From Prevotellaceae bacterium (lineage in GTDB: Bacteria; Bacteroidota; Bacteroidia; Bacteroidales; UBA932): a stretch of DNA of 10,986 nucleotides. Positions 6,878-10,986 of this stretch are shown in pieces. Within the stretch, counting starts at the first letter, position 1; every line of letters begins with the position of its first letter. Made by a program: the position numbers and the translations under genes. The DNA lies in assembly GCA_031259805.1 (NCBI GenBank), contig JAIRKX010000164.1, forward strand, positions 1 to 10,986, given 5' to 3'. Under the pieces are notes generated by a model. It made no database searches. It was not told the DNA's origin and saw only the letters and a program-made list of their open reading frames with translations.

Positions 6878-7189
6878 TCAAGCTTGCGCCGTATTGCTTC
6901 CAAAGGTCATCGGAATGGCTACGCCGCCTTCGTTTACTCTTATTTTTCCGTGCGACGATTCGTATTTCGCTATGTTATCCTGCAGGGCGCTTAACAGGCG
7001 TTTGGCATGTTCGGGCGTCAATATCACCCGGCTTTTCACCTGCGCCTTGGGCATCCCCGGCAAGATACATACAAAGTCAAGCACAAATTCACTTTGCGAA
7101 TGCGCAATTACGGCAAAGTTTGCATACGTTCCTTGCGCTACTTCCTCTTTCAACTCGATGTTGATTTCTTTCTGTTGTTCCATAATCAT
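6878..7189 (-). CDS. DUF3467 domain-containing protein
   Basis: This is a small soluble acidic protein of 103 aa from ATG 7189, or 101 aa from the second ATG at 7183, which gives the more usual MEQQKEINIEL beginning. The single domain fits the DUF3467 pattern: INIELKEEVAQGTYANFAVIAHSQ, then FVLDFVCILPG, then KSRVILTPEHAKRLLSAL and a short tail. Function is unknown. No signal peptide, cysteine cluster or membrane segment is present. It has a TAnnTTTG promoter directly upstream and leads the etfB-etfA-acyl-CoA dehydrogenase operon, with a 34-base gap to etfB. This makes co-expression likely, but the pairing may be coincidental because the family is widespread in Bacteroidetes. Confidence 0.88.
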   Translation of the reverse strand: MIMEQQKEINIELKEEVAQGTYANFAVIAHSQSEFVLDFVCILPGMPKAQVKSRVILTPEHAKRLLSALQDNIAKYESSHGKIRVNEGGVAIPMTFGSNTAQA

Positions 7190-7206
7190 TTTATTTTTTA
7201 GCGGGG

Positions 7207-7214
7207 CAAAGGTA
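7207..7214 (-). promoter_or_regulatory. -7 promoter element for the DUF3467-etfBA-acyl-CoA dehydrogenase operon
   Basis: The minus strand reads TACCTTTG, matching TAnnTTTG. It lies 17 bases upstream of the first ATG (7189), and an A/T-rich stretch lies further upstream. The best -33 candidate (TTCG at 7232-7235, 17 bases away) is weak, so the assignment rests on the -7 element and its position. Confidence 0.55.
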
Positions 7215-7254
7215 AGAAAAAAATTAGAGATCGAACGACATTCCCCGTTGGGGG

Positions 7255-7281
7255 GTCATGGTCAACGGTCAATGCTCAAAA
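7255..7281. repeat. Degenerate heptamer array, GTCAAYG type
   Basis: Successive units GTCATG, GTCAACG, GTCAATG and CTCAAAA start at 7255, 7261, 7268 and 7275, with a period of 7 after one 6-base unit. The array covers the 3' end of mtgA: the mtgA stop codon (7276-7278) falls in the last unit. Confidence 0.5.
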
Positions 7282-7956
7282 TTTCGGTTTTGCGATTTTC
7301 TCCATCAGCTTCAATACCGCTTGTCGTCGTTTCAATAAATAAGCGGTGGGTTTCGTGGGGTTGCGTTGCCGGGGGTTAGGGAGACAGACGGCTATCATGG
7401 CCGCTTCCGGCGCCTTTAGCGAGAGGGCGTTCTTGTTATAGCAGGCCTGCGCTGCCGCTTCAATGCCGTAGACGCCCTCGCCCATTTCGACGACATTGAG
7501 GTAGACTTCCATAATCCGCGCCTTGCTCCAGCAGCATTCGATCAAAATTGTGTAGTAGGCTTCCAGTCCTTTGCGCAGCCACGAGCGTTGCGGCCACAGG
7601 AAGACGTTTTTGGCGACTTGCTGTGTAATCGTGCTGGCGCCGCGGATGCGCGTCCGGTTTTCCTGATACCGGACGCGGTTAATCTCGTCCCAGTCGAACC
7701 CGCAATGCTGCTCGAAACGGTTGTCTTCCGAGGCGATGACGGCCAGCGTCATCTGCGGCGAAATGGCCTGCAAGGAAACCCATGTGTGATGCGGTGTATA
7801 GGCGGTATCGCACCGGTGTTCCCATGCGCGGAGGAACATCAACGGCGTGTGCGATACGGGGAGCCAGCGGTATGCCAGCACCTGTGAGAGCGACAGTACG
7901 AATAGCGCACCGGCGATGTGTAATGAATGATAGAGTATGCGACGAAGAAATTTCAT
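7276..7956 (-). CDS. mtgA: Monofunctional biosynthetic peptidoglycan transglycosylase
   Basis: This is a glycosyltransferase family 51 enzyme that polymerises lipid II into glycan strands at the outer face of the inner membrane. At 226 aa it has no transpeptidase domain, as expected for MtgA. One N-terminal membrane anchor (about 11-29) follows the basic MKFLRR. The family motifs appear in order: EDNRFEQHCGFDW (77-89, with E77 the catalytic glutamate), GASTITQQVAKN (106-117), RKGLEAYYTILIE (128-140) and YLNVVEMGEGVYGIEAAAQ (152-170). The start is ATG 7956, 16 bases after a TACCTTTG promoter element. It stands alone, between the terminator of the oxidoreductase operon and the promoter of the Etf operon. 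Confidence 0.95.
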   Translation of the reverse strand: MKFLRRILYHSLHIAGALFVLSLSQVLAYRWLPVSHTPLMFLRAWEHRCDTAYTPHHTWVSLQAISPQMTLAVIASEDNRFEQHCGFDWDEINRVRYQENRTRIRGASTITQQVAKNVFLWPQRSWLRKGLEAYYTILIECCWSKARIMEVYLNVVEMGEGVYGIEAAAQACYNKNALSLKAPEAAMIAVCLPNPRQRNPTKPTAYLLKRRQAVLKLMEKIAKPKF

Positions 7957-7972
7957 AATTCAAAAACGGCGA

Positions 7973-7980
7973 CAAAGGTA
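7973..7980 (-). promoter_or_regulatory. -7 promoter element for mtgA
   Basis: The minus strand reads TACCTTTG (TAnnTTTG consensus), 16 bases before the mtgA ATG, implying a leader of roughly 12 nt. No clear -33 TTTG is seen at the expected distance, where the upstream operon's terminator hairpin begins. Confidence 0.55.
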
Positions 7981-8000
7981 GTACTTTTGCCTTAAAATGA

Positions 8001-8028
8001 GAAGAGGGTGCACCCCAGCACCCTCTTC
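8001..8028 (-). terminator. Hairpin terminator of the 2-oxoacid oxidoreductase operon
   Basis: A perfect 11-bp inverted repeat (GAAGAGGGTGC at 8001-8011, its complement at 8018-8028) has a 6-nt loop. On the minus strand it starts 32 bases after the gamma-subunit stop and is followed by TCATTTT, a short T-run. The stem is strong but the U-tract is modest. It also separates the operon from the mtgA promoter. Confidence 0.75.
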
Positions 8029-8060
8029 CTGTTAAAATGACAGCGGTTAGGAACTGTCTT

Positions 8061-8606
8061 TTAACAAACGTCTATTACGGCTTCCATGCCGCGTTCGATG
8101 GCTTGTTCATTCATCGGTATCAACTTGTGGTGTCGTTCGGGAATGGATTTTTTCAAGCCTTTGATTACATTTTCTAATTGTACGACCGGGCGTTTTTTGA
8201 GGTAAGCGCCCAGTACAATCATGTTATATGCTTTGGCGTTGCCGATGCGAGCGGCTTCTTCGGCGGCTTCGATTTTGCAAATGTGAATGTCGGTGCGGGC
8301 AGGCGGGTGCGTAATTCCGTTTGGGTCGTAAAGCAACAATCCGCCCGGTTTGACCATGTGCTCAAATTTATCCAGCGATTGCTGGTTTAAGATAATGGCC
8401 GTATCACATTTGTTGACTATCGGCGAGCTGATGCGGTCGCTGCTCAGTACGACGGTAACGTTGGCTGTTCCGCCGCGCATTTCGGGGCCGTAGGAAGGCA
8501 TCCATGTTACTTCCATGTCTTGCATGATGCCTGAGTAGGCTATTATTTTTCCCATCGAGAGGACGCCCTGTCCTCCGAAGCCTGCGATGATGATTTCTTC
8601 TTTCAT
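8061..8606 (-). CDS. 2-oxoacid:ferredoxin oxidoreductase gamma subunit
   Basis: This is the gamma subunit of a four-subunit enzyme that oxidatively decarboxylates 2-oxoacids to acyl-CoA while reducing ferredoxin. At 181 aa it is typical. It carries the N-terminal glycine-rich GFGGQGVLSMGK (9-20) and the conserved PSYGPEMRGGTANVTV (37-52) of the POR/KOR gamma family. It is the last gene of the operon, 69 bases after the beta gene. That gap contains three 18-bp repeats running up to the start codon. It would usually be called KorC or VorC; substrate choice (2-oxoisovalerate type or 2-oxoglutarate) cannot be settled from this subunit. Confidence 0.94.
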   Translation of the reverse strand: MKEEIIIAGFGGQGVLSMGKIIAYSGIMQDMEVTWMPSYGPEMRGGTANVTVVLSSDRISSPIVNKCDTAIILNQQSLDKFEHMVKPGGLLLYDPNGITHPPARTDIHICKIEAAEEAARIGNAKAYNMIVLGAYLKKRPVVQLENVIKGLKKSIPERHHKLIPMNEQAIERGMEAVIDVC

Positions 8607-8659
8607 TGTCTTTGTAGTTAGAGTTGTCTTTGTAGTTAGCGTTGTTTTTGTGGTTAGAG
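8606..8659. repeat. Three tandem 18-bp repeats before the gamma-subunit start codon
   Basis: Units at 8606-8623, 8624-8641 and 8642-8659 read TTGTCTTTGTAGTTAGAG with one change (8640, A to C) in the second and two changes in the third. On the coding (minus) strand each unit is CTAACTACAAAGACAA-like, and the last one runs directly into the ATG of the gamma subunit. They fill most of the 69-base gap between the beta and gamma genes. Confidence 0.9.
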
Positions 8660-8675
8660 GGGTTCTTTTTTTATT

Positions 8676-9437
8676 TTAGCGGTCTTTCAAATCGCCCGGG
8701 GGGTAGGCCGGGAACATGTGTTCGACCATCCAGTTGTTGGCTTCTACCGGTGTGAGTTTCCAGCCGGAGTTGCATGTGCCGACTACTTCTACGAATGAGG
8801 TTCCTTTTTTCAATGCGGAATTTTCGAATGCTTTTCGGATGGCGCGTTTGGTTTTCCGTACAGCGCCCGGCGTGTGTACCGCTTGCCGCGTTACGTAGCA
8901 TGTGCCGTCTAATTGTGCGAGCAGTTCGGTAATTCGTAGCGGGTGGCCGTTTAGTTCGACGGTTCGGCCGTAGGGCGTGGTGGAGGTAATTTGTCCGATG
9001 AGGGTTGTCGGGGCCATCTGTCCGCCGGTCATTCCGTAGATGGCGTTGTTGATAAAGATGACTGCGATGTTTTCTCCGCGATTGCAGGCGTGTATGATTT
9101 CGGCTGTGCCGATTGAGGCCAGGTCGCCGTCGCCTTGGTAGGTGAATACGTACTTGTCGGGGTTCAGGCGTTTGACGGCGGTGGCCAGCGCCGGCGCGCG
9201 TCCGTGGGCGGCCTGCTGCCAGTCGATGTGGAGGTAGTTGTAGGCAAAGACGGCGCATCCGACGGGCGATATGCCGATGGTCTTGTCCTGAATATTCATT
9301 TCTTCTATTATTTCGGCGATGAGTTTGTGTACTGTGCCGTGGCTGCATCCGGGGCAGTAGTGCATTACGGTATCGGTGAGTATGGGTGTTTTGCCGTATA
9401 CTCGATGGGCCGGTTTTATGATTTCTTGTGTGGTCAT
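8676..9437 (-). CDS. 2-oxoacid:ferredoxin oxidoreductase beta subunit (TPP-binding)
   Basis: This is the catalytic subunit that binds thiamine pyrophosphate. At 253 aa it shows CPGCSHGT (28-35), HGRAPALATAVK (78-89) and the TPP/Mg motif GDGDLASIGTAE (102-113), ending at NNAIYGMTGGQMAPTT (130-145). The spacing from GDGD to NN is about 27 residues, as expected. C28 and C31, with C224 or other cysteines, may relate to a cluster near the TPP site as in pyruvate enzymes, but that is inferred. The YGMTGGQxAPTT form is shared by KorB and VorA-type proteins. It starts 30 bases after the alpha gene, with only a weak Shine-Dalgarno sequence. Databases often label such genes 2-oxoglutarate oxidoreductase; a branched-chain substrate is equally possible. 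Confidence 0.95.
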   Translation of the reverse strand: MTTQEIIKPAHRVYGKTPILTDTVMHYCPGCSHGTVHKLIAEIIEEMNIQDKTIGISPVGCAVFAYNYLHIDWQQAAHGRAPALATAVKRLNPDKYVFTYQGDGDLASIGTAEIIHACNRGENIAVIFINNAIYGMTGGQMAPTTLIGQITSTTPYGRTVELNGHPLRITELLAQLDGTCYVTRQAVHTPGAVRKTKRAIRKAFENSALKKGTSFVEVVGTCNSGWKLTPVEANNWMVEHMFPAYPPGDLKDR

Positions 9438-9467
9438 AGTGTTTTGTGTCGTTGGTTTGTATTTTGG

Positions 9468-10550
9468 TTACAGGGAAAAGAGTTGTTTGAGGGCGTCGAG
9501 TACCTGTCCGGGGTCGGGGACCATGCCGCCGAGCCGTCCGTAGTGTTTGACCGGCGTCCGGCCTTCTACTGCGAGCCGGACGTCTTCGACCATTTGTCCG
9601 GCGCTGAGTTCGACGGACAGGACGCCTTTCAGTTGGGGGGCGAGCCGTTGCAGTTCTGTTGTGGGGTAGGGAAAGAGGGTGATGGGGCGGAGCAGGCCGA
9701 CTTTCAGGCCGGCGGTGCGCGCCATGTCGACTGTTTCCTGACAGATGCGCGCCATGGCGCCGTAGGCTACGAGCAGGTAGTCGGCGTCGTCGCACCGGGT
9801 TGTTTCGAAGCGTACTTCTTTTGTGCGGATTTCGTTGTATTTTTCGATTAATTTTTCGTTGAATCGTTCGGCTACGGCGGCATCCAGCGCCAGCGAGGTG
9901 ATGATGTGCATGGGTCGGTCGGCGGTTTTGCCGGTGGTTGCCCAGTCGCCGGCGATTTGTTGTATTTCGGCGTCAGTCCAGCGTGGTTTTTGTGGGGCCA
10001 GTTCTACTTTTTCCATCATTTGCCCGACGATTCCGTCGGCCAGAATCATTGCCGGGTTGCGGTATTTGAAGGCCAGCGCGAATCCCAGGTCGACAAAATC
10101 GTTCATCTCCTGTACTGAGGAGGGGGCGAGTACTATCAGGTGGTAGTCGCCGTGGCCGCCGCCTTTGGTTGCCTGAAAGTAGTCGCTTTGTGCGGGCTGG
10201 ATGGTGCCCAGTCCGGGGCCTCCGCGTACTACGTTTACTACGAGGCAGGGCAATTCGGCGCCTGCCAAATAACTGAGGCCTTCGCACATCAGGCTCAGGC
10301 CCGGGCTGCTCGACGAGGTCATTACTTTTTTTCCGCACGAGGCGCCGCCGTAGAGCATGTTGATCGAGGATGTTTCGCTTTCGGCTTGCAGTACGACCAT
10401 GCCTGTGGTTTCCCATGGTTTTTCTTCCATCAGTGTTTCCATTACTTCCGATTGCGGGGTGATGGGGTAGCCGAAGTAGCCGTCGCATCCGCAGCGGATG
10501 GCGGCCAGCGCAATGACTTCATTGCCTTTTTTTAGTAGTTTCTCTGCCAT
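9468..10550 (-). CDS. vorB: 2-oxoacid:ferredoxin oxidoreductase alpha subunit, VorB type (3-methyl-2-oxobutanoate dehydrogenase)
   Basis: The alpha subunit is 360 aa from ATG 10550. A longer open frame reaches back into the ferredoxin gene but is not expected to be translated, because the family starts at MAEKLLKKGNEVIA. Conserved elements are GYPITPQSE (27-35), QAESETSSINM (55-65), TSSSSPGLSLMCEG (78-91), RGGPGLGT (109-116), SDYFQATKGGGHGDY (122-136) and LRPITLFPYP (287-296) in the C-terminal domain. The stand-alone alpha of about 360 aa, separate from gamma and preceded by a delta ferredoxin gene, fits the 2-oxoisovalerate (Vor) group better than the fused alpha-gamma Kor form found in many Bacteroides. 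The real substrate is not proven. The gap to the delta gene is 62 bases, A-rich just before the start. Confidence 0.93.
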   Translation of the reverse strand: MAEKLLKKGNEVIALAAIRCGCDGYFGYPITPQSEVMETLMEEKPWETTGMVVLQAESETSSINMLYGGASCGKKVMTSSSSPGLSLMCEGLSYLAGAELPCLVVNVVRGGPGLGTIQPAQSDYFQATKGGGHGDYHLIVLAPSSVQEMNDFVDLGFALAFKYRNPAMILADGIVGQMMEKVELAPQKPRWTDAEIQQIAGDWATTGKTADRPMHIITSLALDAAVAERFNEKLIEKYNEIRTKEVRFETTRCDDADYLLVAYGAMARICQETVDMARTAGLKVGLLRPITLFPYPTTELQRLAPQLKGVLSVELSAGQMVEDVRLAVEGRTPVKHYGRLGGMVPDPGQVLDALKQLFSL

Positions 10551-10612
10551 ATATTTTTGAGCGTTTCGAGATTGATAGTTTGTATTTGTGTGGGGGTGGT
10601 TGTCCGTTCCTG

Positions 10613-10834
10613 TTATATTTTTACGCGATAGACGGTGATGCATGAGTCGGGACAGACGGTTGCGCAGTTGGTGCAGCCGGTACATGAGTCGGGGTTTTGC
10701 ATGTATGCAAAGGGGTAGCCTTTTGCATTGACTTCTTTACTCAGGGCTATTACCTGCGTCGGGCAGTTGGTAATGCATACGCTGCATCCTTTACATTGGG
10801 TAGTGTTTACTACGATTGCTCCTTTTAGTGCCAT
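10613..10834 (-). CDS. Ferredoxin-like delta subunit (2 x [4Fe-4S]) of 2-oxoacid:ferredoxin oxidoreductase
   Basis: This 73-aa protein carries two bacterial ferredoxin motifs, C14-C17-C20-C24P (CKGCSVCITNCP) and C51-C54-C57-C61P (CTGCTNCATVCP). They are separated by a 26-residue insertion longer than in clostridial ferredoxin. An extra cysteine is at 65. As first gene of the operon it is the likely delta subunit that passes electrons from the TPP/cluster site to soluble ferredoxin. It would be KorD or VorD by common naming. A free-standing ferredoxin is the alternative, but the position argues for the subunit. Confidence 0.94.
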   Translation of the reverse strand: MALKGAIVVNTTQCKGCSVCITNCPTQVIALSKEVNAKGYPFAYMQNPDSCTGCTNCATVCPDSCITVYRVKI

Positions 10835-10866
10835 GTGTTTTTACGGGTTAAATATTACAATTTTTG

Positions 10867-10898
10867 CAAAAATACGTATTTTTTTTTATAAATCCAAG
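10867..10898 (-). promoter_or_regulatory. Bacteroidetes-type promoter for the 2-oxoacid oxidoreductase operon
   Basis: On the minus strand TATTTTTG (10867-10874) matches the -7 TAnnTTTG. CTTG at 10895-10898, 20 bases upstream, is a one-mismatch -33 element. The spacer is almost pure A/T. The first ATG (10834) is 32 bases downstream, so the leader is longer than for plsY or mtgA. Confidence 0.65.
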
Positions 10899-10937
10899 TT
10901 AAAAGGGATTTTTTTGTTATAAATCATAAATTATAAG

Positions 10938-10986
10938 TATGAAGGATGATGTATGATGTATGAAGTATGATGTATGAAGGATGATG
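10938..10986. repeat. Heptamer tandem array, TATGAWG type, running to the window edge
   Basis: Seven exact 7-base units start at 10938 and continue to the last base. They use only three forms: TATGAAG, GATGATG and TATGATG. The order is symmetric: the pair TATGAAG then GATGATG appears at both ends. The array lies upstream of the oxidoreductase promoter and may continue outside the window. No open frame worth calling is associated with it. Confidence 0.85.

Noticed and set aside
7190..7275. Terminator after mtgA (CCCC-AAC-GGGG hairpin near 7241-7256)
   Set aside because: The stem is only about four base pairs and the T-run lies some 20 bases away. It is too weak to call.
8671..9795. 374-codon minus-strand frame overlapping the beta and alpha subunit genes
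   Set aside because: The product is a low-complexity R/H/T-rich sequence in another frame of two well-conserved genes, so it is a shadow.
9135..9851. 238-codon plus-strand frame
   Set aside because: It is antisense to the alpha and beta subunit genes and has no recognisable domain.
10551..10685. Longer start for the alpha subunit, overlapping the ferredoxin gene
   Set aside because: The extra 45 residues are R/N/H/T-rich and out of frame inside the ferredoxin gene; the family starts at MAEKLL.

Overview
The window looks like part of a chromosome from an anaerobic, fermentative member of the Bacteroidales. Three lines of evidence point there. Several genes are preceded by the Bacteroidetes-type -7 promoter element TAnnTTTG, with A-rich leaders and few strong Shine-Dalgarno sites. 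It carries a DUF3467 gene. Its two energy-metabolism clusters (acyl-CoA dehydrogenase with EtfBA, and a four-subunit 2-oxoacid:ferredoxin oxidoreductase) resemble what is known from Porphyromonas-like amino-acid fermenters. The genus cannot be fixed from sequence reading alone. No phage, transposase, tRNA, rRNA or CRISPR was seen, and no gene-free stretch exceeds 300 bases.

Plus strand, 1-3117. A 21-bp tandem array (1-158) is followed by a 219-aa protein with a fibronectin-III-like C-terminus (228-887) and a strong intrinsic terminator. A spacer with a heptamer array comes next, then rimO (ribosomal protein S12 methylthiotransferase) and plsY (acyl-phosphate:glycerol-3-phosphate acyltransferase).

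Minus strand, 3120-7189. One apparent operon reads, in transcription order, DUF3467 protein, etfB, etfA, acyl-CoA dehydrogenase. EtfB carries the DGDTAQVGP signature known from electron-bifurcating (NADH/ferredoxin) Etf proteins. The likely role is reduction of an enoyl-CoA such as crotonyl-CoA, possibly coupled to ferredoxin reduction. The operon meets plsY tail to tail with a 2-base gap.

Minus strand, 7276-10834. mtgA (monofunctional peptidoglycan glycosyltransferase) has its own promoter. Upstream of it lies a second operon: ferredoxin-like delta subunit, alpha (VorB type), beta (TPP-binding) and gamma subunits of a 2-oxoacid:ferredoxin oxidoreductase, closed by a hairpin terminator. This enzyme makes acyl-CoA, CO2 and reduced ferredoxin from branched-chain or other 2-oxoacids. 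Together the two operons would link amino-acid or 2-oxoacid oxidation (ferredoxin reduced) with acyl-CoA reduction (Etf/acyl-CoA dehydrogenase).

The intergenic DNA is unusually rich in short repeats of different sequence: a 21-bp minisatellite, three heptamer arrays, a triple 18-bp repeat directly before the gamma-subunit start codon, a 23-bp direct repeat before rimO and an AAAAC tract before etfA. The least explained items are the 21-bp array with its neighbouring FN3-like gene, and the unrelated heptamer arrays. No clearly new multi-gene system is evident.
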